This document shows, in pieces, positions 25,906 to 35,469 of a stretch of DNA of 64,000 nt; the first letter of the stretch is position 1; every line of letters starts with the position of its first letter. The DNA is from CAVWDI01 sp963753725. Lineage in GTDB: Bacteria > Chloroflexota > Anaerolineae > Anaerolineales > UBA4823. The position numbers and the translations under genes are program-made. The stretch lies in assembly GCA_963753725.1 (NCBI GenBank), contig CAVWDI010000009.1, forward strand, positions 124,001 through 188,000, read 5' to 3'. Below the pieces are notes generated by a model, which saw only the letters and a list, made by a program, of their open reading frames with translations, made no database searches and was not told the DNA's origin.

Positions 25906-26841
25906 TCAGAAGGTGAAATACATGGGCTTCCTTTGATCTAAACGCTGCAAACCAGCTTCGTGTGCCATTTGGACTGCATCCTGAAATTCCTTTACTTTGA
26001 GCGGCCGGTTTAACTTGGGATATCTGCGCGCATTAAACGCAGGTCTGTATTGGTCCATCAAATTCAAATAGGTATTGGGTGAAATCTCTTCAGCCAGAAA
26101 ACGAACGATTTCAGCCGTCTCTCCCAGATTGTTTGGAAGCACAAGGTGGCGGACCAGAAGTCCGCGTTGAGCGACCCCGCGCTCATTGAGCCGCAGGTCG
26201 CCTACTTGCGTGTACATTTCTTTAACGCCTGCCTGGTTTACTTCCGGATAGTTCGGAATTTTTGAGTAATGGCGGGCGATCCTTTTGTTGGAATATTTCA
26301 TGTCCGGCATATAGATGTCGAATACGCCATCGAGAAGCTTTAATGTTTCCAGCGAGTCATAACCGCCGGTGTTGTACACCAATGGAATTCGCAGACCCGC
26401 TTTGGCGGCTATCAACAGCCCAGCCAGGATTTGCGGCACCACATGGCTTGGGGACACAAAATTAATGTTGTGGCAGCCGCGGCTTTGTAAGTCGAGCATC
26501 ATCTCGGCCAGGTCTTCCGGTTCGATGTATCTACCTGAGTCAGTCTGGCTGATGTCATGATTCTGGCAGAATTGGCAGCGCAGGTTGCAGTGTGTGAAAA
26601 AGATCGTTCCTGAGCCGCGCCAACCGCGCAAGGGATCTTCTTCGCCCATATGAGATCCGCAGCTGCTTACCTGGGCGCGTTCACCCGTTTTGCATATACC
26701 AGTCACTCCTGCGCGCCGGTCGGCGCCGCACTCCCATGCGCAGATGTTGCATTCAGACAGGCGCCGGTAAGCTTCATCAGTTCTATTTTGAAGCTCATCA
26801 TTTTCCATTAAACTTAAATATGCGGGTACAAAATCAGACAT
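25906..26841 (-). CDS. radical SAM protein, PflX/PflA-like
   Basis: This 311-residue radical SAM enzyme has CNLRCQFCQNHDIS (about 88-101) as the CxxxCxxC 4Fe-4S/SAM motif, and extra N-terminal cysteines (CNICAWECGADRR, then GICKTG). This layout fits the uncharacterised PflX group (COG1313) related to pyruvate-formate-lyase activases. NTGGYDSLETLKLLDGVFDIYMPDMKY is a further group signature (quoted in parts). The substrate is unknown. It lies 50 bases downstream of the deazaflavin-type reductase and may share its transcript. Confidence 0.8.
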   Translation of the reverse strand: MSDFVPAYLSLMENDELQNRTDEAYRRLSECNICAWECGADRRAGVTGICKTGERAQVSSCGSHMGEEDPLRGWRGSGTIFFTHCNLRCQFCQNHDISQTDSGRYIEPEDLAEMMLDLQSRGCHNINFVSPSHVVPQILAGLLIAAKAGLRIPLVYNTGGYDSLETLKLLDGVFDIYMPDMKYSNKRIARHYSKIPNYPEVNQAGVKEMYTQVGDLRLNERGVAQRGLLVRHLVLPNNLGETAEIVRFLAEEISPNTYLNLMDQYRPAFNARRYPKLNRPLKVKEFQDAVQMAHEAGLQRLDQRKPMYFTF

Positions 26842-26891
26842 CGAACTTGTATTACTTGATTATTTGATCCATTTCATAAACACAAATTTAC

Positions 26892-27473
26892 TTATTTCCG
26901 GCGCCTGAACAATAACAGAAGCAGGAGAATTGTAGTCAGCGGCCAGAACCAGGCCAGATCACCCGGACCATTGCGACCCGTACGCGCTTGATCACGCTGG
27001 ATATGAATCAGACGATAATCTTTGGTCGCTTCATGGAATTCTTCATCGGTCATTCTGCAGGCGTCAAGACCGGCTAACTTGCCGGCAAAACCGCTCGCAA
27101 TAATCACCTGACGCATTTTTTCGAGAGCCCCTTCTTCTTCGGATACATCTTCGGCTTTCCCCGCCCACCAACTGCCGGGAAGCCAGATTTCGACATGCGG
27201 GTAAACCAGAATATTCTGATACCAATCGGAGTTTGAACCAAATCCAGCCGTGCAGTATACTTCGCCATTTACGACCGCGTAATTCAGCGGTGTGCGTCTG
27301 CGCAAACGGGTTTTTCGTCCGGTATGTGTGAGCACCATGATGCGCCCGAACACTTCCGGCCAGATATTCAAAAATGAACCCAGTCCCAAGCGCCACATTC
27401 CAAGCATAAACTTATTAAAATGTTTGAAGCCCTGGCGTAAATTTTCTTCCTGTTGTTTTTCTAATTCTGTCAT
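26892..27473 (-). CDS. deazaflavin-dependent nitroreductase-family protein with C-terminal anchor
   Basis: The 193-residue protein matches the DDN/F420-dependent nitroreductase family (VLTHTGRKTRLRRRTPLNYA, GSNSDWYQNILVYPHVEIWL, quoted in parts). Members use F420 or FMN to reduce quinones and nitro-compounds. The last 20 residues form a hydrophobic helix plus RRRK, a probable membrane anchor not usual in the family. It sits between an SDR-type epimerase and a radical SAM gene, 18 bases after the former. Confidence 0.8.
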   Translation of the reverse strand: MTELEKQQEENLRQGFKHFNKFMLGMWRLGLGSFLNIWPEVFGRIMVLTHTGRKTRLRRRTPLNYAVVNGEVYCTAGFGSNSDWYQNILVYPHVEIWLPGSWWAGKAEDVSEEEGALEKMRQVIIASGFAGKLAGLDACRMTDEEFHEATKDYRLIHIQRDQARTGRNGPGDLAWFWPLTTILLLLLLFRRRK

Positions 27474-27491
27474 GGCTGCCTCTCTTTATCC

Positions 27492-28487
27492 TTATATTTC
27501 TTGATGGTCGCAGTACCAATTGTAAGCCTCCTGTACGGCTTTGTGAGTAGTTGCTTGATTAGAGAATTGGAAAACGTTTTTCGCCTTGTCGGTCGAATAA
27601 TAGAAAAAGAAGCTGGATTTTCGCGGCAGGTCACCTCCGATTGGCAAAGGAAAAATTTTTGCTAATATTTCGATTGGCTTGGCGATGATTTTCAGGAACC
27701 AATCCGGCACTGTGAATAAAGGCGCTTGCGCACCAACCACCTGACTGACGAGATTGAGGTATTCCAGGTAAGTCATGTTTTCGCCCCCAAGGATATAACG
27801 CTCACCGCGTTTCCCGAATTCAAAAGCTTTCAAATGACCGTCCACCAGGTCATCGATATGGATCACATTCAGGCCACCAGGCGGCGCTGCGAAAAGATGA
27901 TTCTTGGCGGCATGGATGATGGTCTCACCGCCAATGCGGTTGATATCACCTGCACCGATCACCAGGGTAGGGTTCACAATTACGGCATCCAATCCCCTGG
28001 CAACCGCCGCCTGGACTTCCAATTCAGCGCGGTATTTGCTGTGACCATACGGCCACCACCTGGCTGGAAAATTCCAGGTATTGTTTTCGTTCATTAAAAT
28101 ATGTTTATCTTTACTTTGAGGGATCTTTCGAGGAACGCCCAGCGCGGCGGTTGTGCTGGTATGGATGACCCGTTTGACTTTCGATTTCATTGCGGCCTCT
28201 AACAGGTAACGTGTCCCCAGTACGTTGACTTTATACAGCTCTTCGACAATGACTGGTCTTCCTAGCCTGGCGGCGGTATGAAAGACGATATCGACATCCC
28301 GCATTGCGTTCAAGATCGATTCCGGTTGGGTGATATCCCCATCAGCATGTTCGACCTGCAGACCACTTAAGAGCAGTAAAGAACTGTTGGGTCGATGAAA
28401 AGCGCGCACCTCGATACCGGCATCAACCAGCCTGTGGCATAAATTTGATCCGATAAATCCAGTTGAACCTGTAACGAGAGCTTTCAA
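27492..28487 (-). CDS. NAD-dependent epimerase/dehydratase, extended SDR
   Basis: This 331-residue extended short-chain dehydrogenase starts with MKALVTGSTGFIGSNLCHRL, the TGxxGxxG Rossmann motif. YGHSKYRAE near 145 is the catalytic YxxxK. The sequence resembles dihydroflavonol-4-reductase/3-beta-hydroxysteroid-dehydrogenase-like SDRs. Substrate unknown. It lies between the thiolase and the deazaflavin-type reductase in a tight minus-strand run, which hints at lipid or isoprenoid metabolism. Confidence 0.85.
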   Translation of the reverse strand: MKALVTGSTGFIGSNLCHRLVDAGIEVRAFHRPNSSLLLLSGLQVEHADGDITQPESILNAMRDVDIVFHTAARLGRPVIVEELYKVNVLGTRYLLEAAMKSKVKRVIHTSTTAALGVPRKIPQSKDKHILMNENNTWNFPARWWPYGHSKYRAELEVQAAVARGLDAVIVNPTLVIGAGDINRIGGETIIHAAKNHLFAAPPGGLNVIHIDDLVDGHLKAFEFGKRGERYILGGENMTYLEYLNLVSQVVGAQAPLFTVPDWFLKIIAKPIEILAKIFPLPIGGDLPRKSSFFFYYSTDKAKNVFQFSNQATTHKAVQEAYNWYCDHQEI

Positions 28488-28505
28488 TATAGCAGATTTG
28501 GATGA

Positions 28506-29723
28506 TTAACCCAGCCACTCGATGATGGTTGTTTCTCCCTGGCCTACTCCAACACACAGGGTTGCCAGACCGTAATATGGTCTATCTTCACCGGGGGCGC
28601 GGCGCCGCATTTCGTGCAGCAGCGTGGTCAAAATGCGGGCTCCGGAGCATCCCAGGGGGTGACCTAAAGCGACCGCGCCGCCGTTTACGTTGGTAATTTC
28701 ATGCGGCATATCCAGTTCCTGCATGACGGCTAACGCCTGGACTGCAAAGGCTTCATTCAGTTCGATCAATCCGATGTCCTGCATTGTCAGGCCGGCTCGT
28801 TCCAAAGCTTTCCTGGTGGCTGGTATCGGACCCAGACCCATGGTGCGCGGGGGCACCCCAGCTGCGGCGGAGGTGATGATGCGTGCCATCGGTATAAGAT
28901 CGAGTTCAGCGGCTTTACCCTCGCTCATCAAAAGCACCGCCGCCGCACCGTCATTCAGTCCGGAGGAGTTCCCAGCAGTGACGGTGCCTTCTTTACGAAA
29001 GGCTGGCTTCAAACGCGCCAGGGCTTCTAACGAAGTGTCCCGGCGCGGTCGCTCGTCTGTCTCAATCAACAGGTCATCTTTTTTACGGCGCGGGACGGGT
29101 ACCGGGACGATCTCTTCAAAGAATTTTCCCGAATCGATCGCCGCGACAGCACGCTGGTGGCTGGCGAGGGCGAATTTGTCCTGTTCCTGGCGAGTTATAT
29201 ATGTTTTATCCCAGATATTCTCTGCAGTTACGCCTAAAGCATCCGTTCCATGAAGCTGTTCCATTATGGGATTGGGATAGCGCCATCCCAGGGTGGTGTC
29301 CCACATGGTTTGGTTGCCCCAGGGGTAAGCCCGCTCCGGTTTGGGGACTGAGAATGGCGACCGGCTCATACTTTCCACACCGCCTGCAATATAAACGTCC
29401 CCTTCATCGCATTTTATGGCGCGGGCAGCCATATTGACGGCATTTAATCCGGATGCGCACAGCCGGTTGAAAGTAACCCCGGGCACCTCGACCGGAAATC
29501 CTGCCAGCAGGCTGGCCATACGAGCCACGTTGCGGTTGTCCTCACCTGCCTGATTGGCACAGCCCATATATATCTCTTCCACCTGTGCAGGATCGATTCC
29601 GGTGCGTTTAATTATTTCTTTAAGGACGAATGCGGCCAGATCATCAGGTCGTACCGAGGCTAGTGCGCCCCCAAACGCTCCGATTGGTGTTCGAATCGCG
29701 TCAATTATGACAGCTTCTGGCAT
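28506..29723 (-). CDS. thiolase, PcaF/acetyl-CoA acyltransferase type
   Basis: This 405-residue thiolase has NRLCASGLNAVNMAARAI (nucleophilic Cys near 90), GGVESMSRSPF, NGGAVALGHPLGCSGAR and LCVGVGQGETTIIEW. The RAYPWGNQTMWDTTLGWRYPNP insertion is typical of 3-oxoadipyl-CoA-thiolase-like (PcaF) members, although no aromatic-degradation genes are nearby, so a general beta-ketothiolase is as likely. It heads the minus-strand run that continues with the SDR and deazaflavin-type genes. Confidence 0.85.
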   Translation of the reverse strand: MPEAVIIDAIRTPIGAFGGALASVRPDDLAAFVLKEIIKRTGIDPAQVEEIYMGCANQAGEDNRNVARMASLLAGFPVEVPGVTFNRLCASGLNAVNMAARAIKCDEGDVYIAGGVESMSRSPFSVPKPERAYPWGNQTMWDTTLGWRYPNPIMEQLHGTDALGVTAENIWDKTYITRQEQDKFALASHQRAVAAIDSGKFFEEIVPVPVPRRKKDDLLIETDERPRRDTSLEALARLKPAFRKEGTVTAGNSSGLNDGAAAVLLMSEGKAAELDLIPMARIITSAAAGVPPRTMGLGPIPATRKALERAGLTMQDIGLIELNEAFAVQALAVMQELDMPHEITNVNGGAVALGHPLGCSGARILTTLLHEMRRRAPGEDRPYYGLATLCVGVGQGETTIIEWLG

Positions 29724-29944
29724 GGTTTGCTCCTGTTTGGAAAGTGAAAATTTTGGTAGCAGCTTGCTATTTAAATTCTACCACTTGAGGCTGCAGAGTT
29801 GATTTTGTACGGTAATAAATCAGAGATATTGATAAAAAGATACAAATCTAAAAGAGTGCGATTTGGTATTATTTTCACACAAGGATTTTTTCTTTTATAA
29901 TGTCTGCAGTAGTGAATAGAAAAAATTATTAATGGGAGACGAAA

Positions 29945-30157
29945 ATGCCGAATAGTGTATATAAAGTTATTGAGATCATTGGGACCAGTCCTGATTCCTG
30001 GGAGAAAGCTGCCTCGACTGCCGTGGAAACTGCATCTAAGTCACTGAAAGACTTGCGCATAGCGGAGGTAGTCGAGCTAGATATGCAGCTGGAAGAGAGC
30101 AAGGTGATCGCATATCGTGCAAAAATCAAAATATCCTTTAAATATAAATCGGAGTAA
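29945..30157 (+). CDS. dodecin
   Basis: This 70-residue dodecin is a small flavin-binding protein that assembles into a hollow dodecamer and buffers FMN/riboflavin. VYKVIEIIGTSPDSWEKAA, the central RIAEVVELDMQLE and AYRAKIKISFKY (parts) cover the beta-alpha-beta-beta fold, and the Trp stacks on flavin in the family. A TATAAT at 29896-29901 with a weak -35 (TTTCAC) lies 44 bases upstream and may be its promoter. Confidence 0.92.
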   Translation: MPNSVYKVIEIIGTSPDSWEKAASTAVETASKSLKDLRIAEVVELDMQLEESKVIAYRAKIKISFKYKSE

Positions 30158-30237
30158 TCAAAGCTATTAATCATCCCAATGGTAGAAATTGCTTTTGGGA
30201 CCCTGGAAATCCATATACCTGGATTTTAGATATTGAG

Positions 30238-31272
30238 GTGTTAACGTATCCAGGGAGATACAGCCGATTGAGGGATAACCTTTTGAAGCCGCTTCATCCA
30301 TCAGATATTGGTTTAATCCTCTCGTATAAATGCCAGTGCGCCTGCGCTCATTGTTTGTACAACTGCGGACCGGATTGGGTGGAATGGATGCCGCCTTCGG
30401 AAGTTCAGGCAGCGCTGGAAGCCATGCTGAATTGGGACCATCATTTCCAGGTGCATATTACTGGAGGCGAACCTTTTCTCAACTACCCATTGCTTAAGGA
30501 AGCTGTGCAGCAAGCGGTAAGTTTGGGAATCCCGTGTTATGTGGAAACGAACGCCGGTTGGTGTGTACGAGAAGAGTTGGTGGAACGCCGCTTTTCGGAA
30601 TTACGCAATTGTGGTCTAAGTGCCGTGCTTATCAGTTGTTCTCCCTTCCATGCCGAGAGCATCCCGCCCCAACGCACCTTGCTGGGGATAGATAAGGCGA
30701 TCCAAATATTTGGCGCCCAGAATGTGATCGTTTACCTGGCGGATTGGATGCAAAAAGTTGCGGGAAATGATATCCAGGATACAACGACATTGGAGCATTA
30801 CATAATTCTTCACGGAGAAAAGAATGCCGGCAGGTTGTTCTGGGATGGGTACAGTTTGATTCCGGGAGGGAGGGCGGCTTATCGACTGGGGCATTTGGTA
30901 GATAAACATCCAGCAGACCGTTTTATGGATGAAAATTGTTCGATAGAAATCCTATATGCTCACCATTCACATTTCGACCTTTACGGCAATTATATATCTG
31001 GATTTTGTGGGGGATTGACAATCGGCAGCTGGCGTGAATTACCTCAATTAATGGAAGCGTTTTCCTCAGGGAGTTATCCGCCGCTGGTAAGAAACCTGAT
31101 AGAAAATGGACCCTATATTCTATTCCAATACGCTGTTGATGCTTTCGGGTATATCCCGGATGAGGAAGGGTATGTTGGAAAGTGCCACCTGTGTGTGGAT
31201 GTGCGCAGACATTTAGCAGACAGGGATGAGTTTTTTGAATTACAGCCGGATTTATTCTATTCAATGATATAA
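30238..31272 (+). CDS. radical SAM protein of unknown function
   Basis: This 344-residue radical SAM protein has LSYKCQCACAHCLYNCG (about 28-44), which contains CxxxCxxC plus extra cysteines, then HITGGEPFLNYPLL near 75, the SAM-binding GGE motif. The C-terminal region has scattered Cys and a YVGKCHLCVDVRRHL segment, possibly an auxiliary cluster site. I do not recognise the subfamily. GTG 30238 is the listed start; no ATG is near the N-terminus. It lies 80 bases after dodecin and 34 before a lipoprotein gene. No obvious peptide substrate is encoded next to it. Confidence 0.75.
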   Translation: MLTYPGRYSRLRDNLLKPLHPSDIGLILSYKCQCACAHCLYNCGPDWVEWMPPSEVQAALEAMLNWDHHFQVHITGGEPFLNYPLLKEAVQQAVSLGIPCYVETNAGWCVREELVERRFSELRNCGLSAVLISCSPFHAESIPPQRTLLGIDKAIQIFGAQNVIVYLADWMQKVAGNDIQDTTTLEHYIILHGEKNAGRLFWDGYSLIPGGRAAYRLGHLVDKHPADRFMDENCSIEILYAHHSHFDLYGNYISGFCGGLTIGSWRELPQLMEAFSSGSYPPLVRNLIENGPYILFQYAVDAFGYIPDEEGYVGKCHLCVDVRRHLADRDEFFELQPDLFYSMI

Positions 31273-31306
31273 ACCCGGTCGTTCAACATTTCATAAGGGG
31301 TTTTAA

Positions 31307-31807
31307 ATGAAGAAATTTGTTATTTCCCAACTGTTGATCGTGCTGCTGATATCCGCCTGCAGCAGTGGAGCAACTGGTCCGGTTATTGAGGCAAATGATG
31401 CCTGGGTGCGGTCTGCAGGAAATATGAAAATGGAAAATCAAGGTAAATCAGAAATAGAGTCCGGTTCACATGAGGGGGAAATGGGAGGTATGGGGGTAAA
31501 CTCGGCCGCTTATATGATACTGGTCAACAAAGGGGATCAAGCGGATAAGTTGATCCGGGTTGAAGGGGATGTCTCGCAGGCTGTCGAAATTCATGAGACC
31601 CAGATCAAGGATGATGTGATGCGCATGCAGCAAATTGAATTTATTGAAATTCCGACCAAAGGGCAGGCGGTACTAGAACCTGGCGGAAAGCACATCATGC
31701 TGATCGGATTGAAGGAAGAATTAAATGCGGGGGATATCGTGACATTAAAACTGGTGTTTGAAGCCGCAGGAGAGATTGAGGTTGAAGCGGTAGTGAGGAT
31801 GCCTTAA
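31307..31807 (+). CDS. PCuAC-like copper-chaperone lipoprotein
   Basis: This 166-residue lipoprotein has LLISAC (Cys18) as lipobox, and starts NDAWVRSAG like PCu(A)C proteins. The copper ligands expected in the family (H...M...H.M) are plausibly His in VEIHETQ, the following Met residues MRM, and HIM in GGKHIMLIGL. A Met/His/Gly-rich insertion (KMENQGK...HEGEMGGMG, about 44-65) could bind extra copper. PCuAC proteins deliver Cu(I) to cytochrome oxidase, but no oxidase genes are in the window. Confidence 0.8.
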   Translation: MKKFVISQLLIVLLISACSSGATGPVIEANDAWVRSAGNMKMENQGKSEIESGSHEGEMGGMGVNSAAYMILVNKGDQADKLIRVEGDVSQAVEIHETQIKDDVMRMQQIEFIEIPTKGQAVLEPGGKHIMLIGLKEELNAGDIVTLKLVFEAAGEIEVEAVVRMP

Positions 31808-31872
31808 GCGAGTTCTTATCTGTTAGGTGAATGAGACCGTCTCTGATTTGAAGAATTGGACCAATGAAACGA

Positions 31873-32325
31873 TCAAATTTTTCGTAATCCATTTAAAGCA
31901 TCTTGGACGGTAAGCCAATCTGTCTCAGGGAAAAGTTCGGCTATCTGCGGGGTAAAGGTCTCTGAACTGCGTAGTATTTTTGAGGGATCGCCGCAGGCTG
32001 CGATTTTACCTCCATCAAGTATTGCGACCCGGTTCGCAACCAAAGCGGCCAACTCTACATCATGTGTGACCAGTAAAACTGCCATGCCTGCCTGGCGCCA
32101 TTCCTCTAATAGTTTGGCCAGGGAGTCCTTGGCGGCATAATCCAACCCGCGCGTTGGCTCGTCCAACATCAATATCTGTGGAGAGGTGATTGTTACCGCG
32201 CCAATCGCAACCCGCTGCCGCTGACCGACGCTTAAGTCGCGGGTAAGCATGCCCCTGGTCCTCGAGCCCAATTCGCTTAAGCGTGTGCAATACTTCCAAT
32301 TTTGCGCTCTCCAAAGCTTTATCAT
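31873..32325 (-). CDS. ECF transporter ATPase, second nucleotide-binding domain C-terminal part (frame-broken)
   Basis: This frame contains the end of the second ABC domain: LSVGQRQRVAIGA (signature), ILMLDEPTRGLD (Walker B) and LLVTHDVE (switch His). Its upstream half lies in another frame (32060-33061), which ends in nonsense after GLEDQG. One base missing near 32250-32257 restores GLEDQG-MLTRDLSVGQRQRV (approximately). It is therefore the last third of one two-domain EcfA ATPase spanning 31873-33513. Confidence 0.8.
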   Translation of the reverse strand: MIKLWRAQNWKYCTRLSELGSRTRGMLTRDLSVGQRQRVAIGAVTITSPQILMLDEPTRGLDYAAKDSLAKLLEEWRQAGMAVLLVTHDVELAALVANRVAILDGGKIAACGDPSKILRSSETFTPQIAELFPETDWLTVQDALNGLRKI

Positions 32326-33061
32326 CCATCGATGGGTGGTGATTTACCAGCGTCACCATCAATTCTTCCATCACGCTGTCTGAGAAGAGCAGCGAATTGG
32401 GATTCTGGGGCAGATATCCGACATGCCTGCAGATTTCAGCCACTTTCATGCCGCTGGTCGATTTCCCATGCAGATATACATTCCCGTCCTTCTGGCGGAT
32501 AAAACCAACGATCGTGCGCAGCAGTGTGGTTTTACCGGAACCATTTGGGCCCATTAAAGCCAGGATTTCGCCCTGCCGTAGATCCAAGTCGACATGTTCG
32601 AGGATAATATTCTTACCCAGTTCTACTTGAAGGTTTTGTATTTCAACAAATATTTCAAATTCATTATTTACCCGCGCTTGGGTATTTTCCTGCTCAATAT
32701 CCTCGATTTTGTAACCCTGTGTAAATAATCCCTTTTCTTCGATTGATATTGGCGTCGGTTCAATACCCAGCGCCATCCCTAATTTAGCGACCGGTGGAGC
32801 GAGGTCGATCTTTTGAATTACCTTGCGCGGCACGCCGCTGATGACACCTGCCGTGTTCTTTTGGAGATAAACCAGATTATCGACGAAAGATATTATGCGT
32901 TCAATGCGGTGTTCGGAAATCAGGATGGTTAACCCGAGGGTTTCATTTAAGCGTTTTAATGCCAGAAGTACTTCCTGGGCAGATAAAGGGTCCAACTGAG
33001 AGGTGGGTTCATCCAACACGAGGATTGACGGTTCCAGTGAAAGGGCGGTCCCGATAGCCAC
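32060..33061 (-). CDS. ECF transporter ATPase, central part with two ABC half-domains (frame-broken)
   Basis: The frame begins inside the first ABC domain (AIGTALSLEPSILVLDEPTSQLDP, Walker B, quoted in parts; ISEHRIERI, switch). It runs through a linker and into the second domain's Walker A (ALMGPNGSGKTTLLRTIVG) and Q-loop (GYLPQNPNSLLFSD). The correct upstream frame is 32956-33513 and the downstream one 31873-32325. One missing A in the A-run at 33110-33114 explains the first break. The whole is a fused EcfA-EcfA' ATPase that powers the ECF importer described next to it. Confidence 0.82.
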   Translation of the reverse strand: MAIGTALSLEPSILVLDEPTSQLDPLSAQEVLLALKRLNETLGLTILISEHRIERIISFVDNLVYLQKNTAGVISGVPRKVIQKIDLAPPVAKLGMALGIEPTPISIEEKGLFTQGYKIEDIEQENTQARVNNEFEIFVEIQNLQVELGKNIILEHVDLDLRQGEILALMGPNGSGKTTLLRTIVGFIRQKDGNVYLHGKSTSGMKVAEICRHVGYLPQNPNSLLFSDSVMEELMVTLVNHHPSMDDKALESAKLEVLHTLKRIGLEDQGHAYPRLKRRSAAAGCDWRGNNHLSTDIDVGRANARVGLCRQGLPGQTIRGMAPGRHGSFTGHT

Positions 33062-33513
33062 GCGCTGTTGTTCGCCCCCGGATAAGGAATCGATGATGCG
33101 ATTTCTGGCTTTTTAAGGTCTAACAGTTCCAGGATTTCGTCAACTTTAGCCTGCATCGCTTCAGGTTGCATGGCAATATTTTCAAGCGTAAATGCGATTT
33201 CATCCTCCACCCGATCGACGATAAATTGAGATTCCGGATCCTGAAATACAAAGCCTACATGCCGGCTTATAACTTTCGGGGAGGCTATAACTGGATTCAA
33301 ACCATTTACAGTAATTTCCCCGGACAGTATGCCCCCGCTGAAATGGGGTACCAATCCATTTACGCAGCGCAGCAGTGTAGATTTGCCGGAACCAGAGGCG
33401 CCGATCAGGAGAGTAAACGAACCTTCTTTGATATCAAGGTTTATATTCCGAACCGCAGGCTGGTCCGAGCCAGGATAAGTGAAAGTGAGATTATTAAAAA
33501 AGATCATTTTCAA
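32956..33513 (-). CDS. ECF transporter ATPase, first nucleotide-binding domain N-terminal part (frame-broken)
   Basis: This frame starts MKMIFFNNLTFTYPGSDQP and carries the first Walker A (LIGASGSGKSTLLRCVNGL) and the Q-loop (GFVFQDPESQFIVDRVEDEIAF), both typical of EcfA. It turns to nonsense after LDLKKPE. Restoring one A at 33110-33114 gives LKKARNRIIDSLSGGEQQRVA, a proper ABC signature. The gene begins 17 bases after the EcfT frame ends. Confidence 0.85.
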   Translation of the reverse strand: MKMIFFNNLTFTYPGSDQPAVRNINLDIKEGSFTLLIGASGSGKSTLLRCVNGLVPHFSGGILSGEITVNGLNPVIASPKVISRHVGFVFQDPESQFIVDRVEDEIAFTLENIAMQPEAMQAKVDEILELLDLKKPEIASSIPYPGANNSAWLSGPPFHWNRQSSCWMNPPLSWTLYLPRKYFWH

Positions 33514-33529
33514 ATTTTTCGATTAAATT

Positions 33530-34585
33530 TTAATTGAACAGTTCATTATCGGCATTTGTTTTCCATGTCGCTGGGATGACCAACACGAAGCTGGCCAGCG
33601 CGATTAAGAAATCGAATTGCGGGAGGGTTAAAGATAGGATAGGGATTGTATGCAAGTGAACTTTTATCGCCCCACGGGACCGGCAGAAGATAGATAGAAA
33701 CGATGAACGCACACCCGGTGATTACTAGCGCATCACGATATGTCCAGGCTTCACGGCGGTATTGGCTTCTCTGTACACGCCTGCCTCCGGACCACAATGC
33801 GTAAAAAATCAAGCTTATTCCGAATGCGGCGATGATGATTCCAACCACTCGGAAAGCGGCGGTCAGCTGAAACAACCAGCCGGCCAGTAAGAAAAAAAGC
33901 CCAAACACAAGTCCCAACCTGGTGTGTGCTGCACGGTGTTCCCCCTCATCCCCGGCGAAGCCGCGCGCCGTCATCGTTTCAGCCAGCCCCATGGCGCGTT
34001 CCAGACCGCCGATCAGGAGCGGCATGATTAATGGCAGCCAGTCCTTTAACCCTTGTACCCGGTGTCCTCGTATGGCTTGCGATTCGCGTATCTGCTGTAC
34101 CTGCCGGGTGGTGTTAGGCAGGAATGTAATGGCGATGGATGTGACAACTGCCAGCGGGTAAAATGCACGCGGGATTAAGCGTATCAACGATCTAACTGGA
34201 AGGGATAGGTTAACGGTCATAAACGCGATCAGGATGCCGCTGAGCACCAAACCATTGATCGCTCCAAATGCCAGGGCTTCCAGGGTAACTGGTCCTCCGA
34301 GGTAGGGTATCCAATCCGGAAGATAGACCAGCACAGTATCTCCGAAACGAGAAATCAAGCCATTGAACAAAGCGGAAAAGAAAATGATGTAAAAGGATAT
34401 TCGCAATGGAGAAAAGGGGATTACTGAACGGCTGTTAGCGTATTGATTTTTGACCCGCTTTACAGCAGATAACCATACAAAAATAATAGTTAGCAGGATT
34501 AACACAGGTAGATAGGATTGCGGGTGGACCAGATCACAACCAACGTGGTGGCTAACCAGATGACCCAGGTCCATGTGTTCAACAT
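33530..34585 (-). CDS. ECF transporter T component (EcfT/CbiQ family), broken at both ends
   Basis: This is the transmembrane coupling protein of an ECF importer with five or so helices and the two coupling motifs ESQAIRGHR and ETMTARGFAG. The open frame runs 33546-34610, but its first 35 and last 25 residues are nonsense. In other frames the true N-terminus reads MLNTWTWVIWLATTLVVIW from ATG 34585, joined at 34515-34516, and the true end reads LSLTLPQFDFLIALASFVLV to 33530, joined near 33630-33645. It lies 5 bases after the S component. Confidence 0.82.
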
Positions 34586-34590
34586 TGGAT

Positions 34591-35452
34591 TTATCTTTGA
34601 GAATCCTCAAGCATATCCATGGATTGGGTTGGATTGTATTGAAAGGAAAATTTGCGTTTGAAACGGCGTAACGCCTTTAAAGTTGCCCCACCGAAGAGCA
34701 TAATAAATAAGAAATTTCCGATCGCCCGCGCCAGGTCCCATACCAGGGAGGTGACCAGGTAATATACAAGATAGCGTTTTAGAGTTCTCAATCCAGCTTA
34801 TACCCGGCTGCCAGAATTGCGCTGTTGGACCAGAAATAAACGGCCAGGACCATAGGTTGAGGATCATCCCATACAGGATCCCCCACAGGGCTCCAAAGAC
34901 TGCTAATATCATGACTTCAGAAAATTGTCCTTTAATCCCCAATTTACTGACTACAATTCTGCAAAGCGGGGCGCTCATACCAGCCCAGCCCGCAGCGAAC
35001 ATCTGGCTCGGCAGCCAGGGACCAACGCCGCCTGTGACCAGCGCAGAAACAAATATCGTCAGCGATCCGATCAGGAACCCAAACCTTCCACCGAAGACGT
35101 AGCCGGTTGACACAATCAAAAAAAATATGGGACTGAAGCCGCCCGGTCCGGGGATGGCCACTTCTAAAAAACGCAGCGCAGCATTGATTGACACCAATAA
35201 TCCGAGCAAAGCTACAAATTTAGCGTCCACCGATCCACCCTGTACTTCATACAGCATCACGACTACACAGATGGCTAATAAAAGGGTCAGCATGAGCGGC
35301 ATTTCAACCGTTCTCGGCTGCGTGTTGAATACAGCCTCCATCAAGCTGGGAAAAATCAGCGGGTACAGCAATCCCATCAATCCTATGATGGTGCTGAGAG
35401 CGTAAATAAGGATACTTGTTAGATTGCCTACCCCTGATTTGCGAGAGAACAT
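34591..35452 (-). CDS. ECF transporter S component, CbrT-like (cobalamin), frame-broken near C-terminus
   Basis: This integral membrane substrate-binding component has about seven hydrophobic segments, with RFLEVAIPGPGGFSPIFFL and TGGVGPWLPSQMFAAGWAGM (parts) resembling the CbrT family predicted for cobalamin uptake. The frame from 35452 loses sense after ISWIE. The correct end (TLKRYLVYYLVTSLVWDLARAIG, quoted in part) is in the frame ending at 34591, joined near 34786-34795 by removing one base. The B12 riboswitch upstream of the gene run supports cobalamin as substrate. Confidence 0.78.
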
Positions 35453-35469
35453 TTTGTCTATTCTAAATT

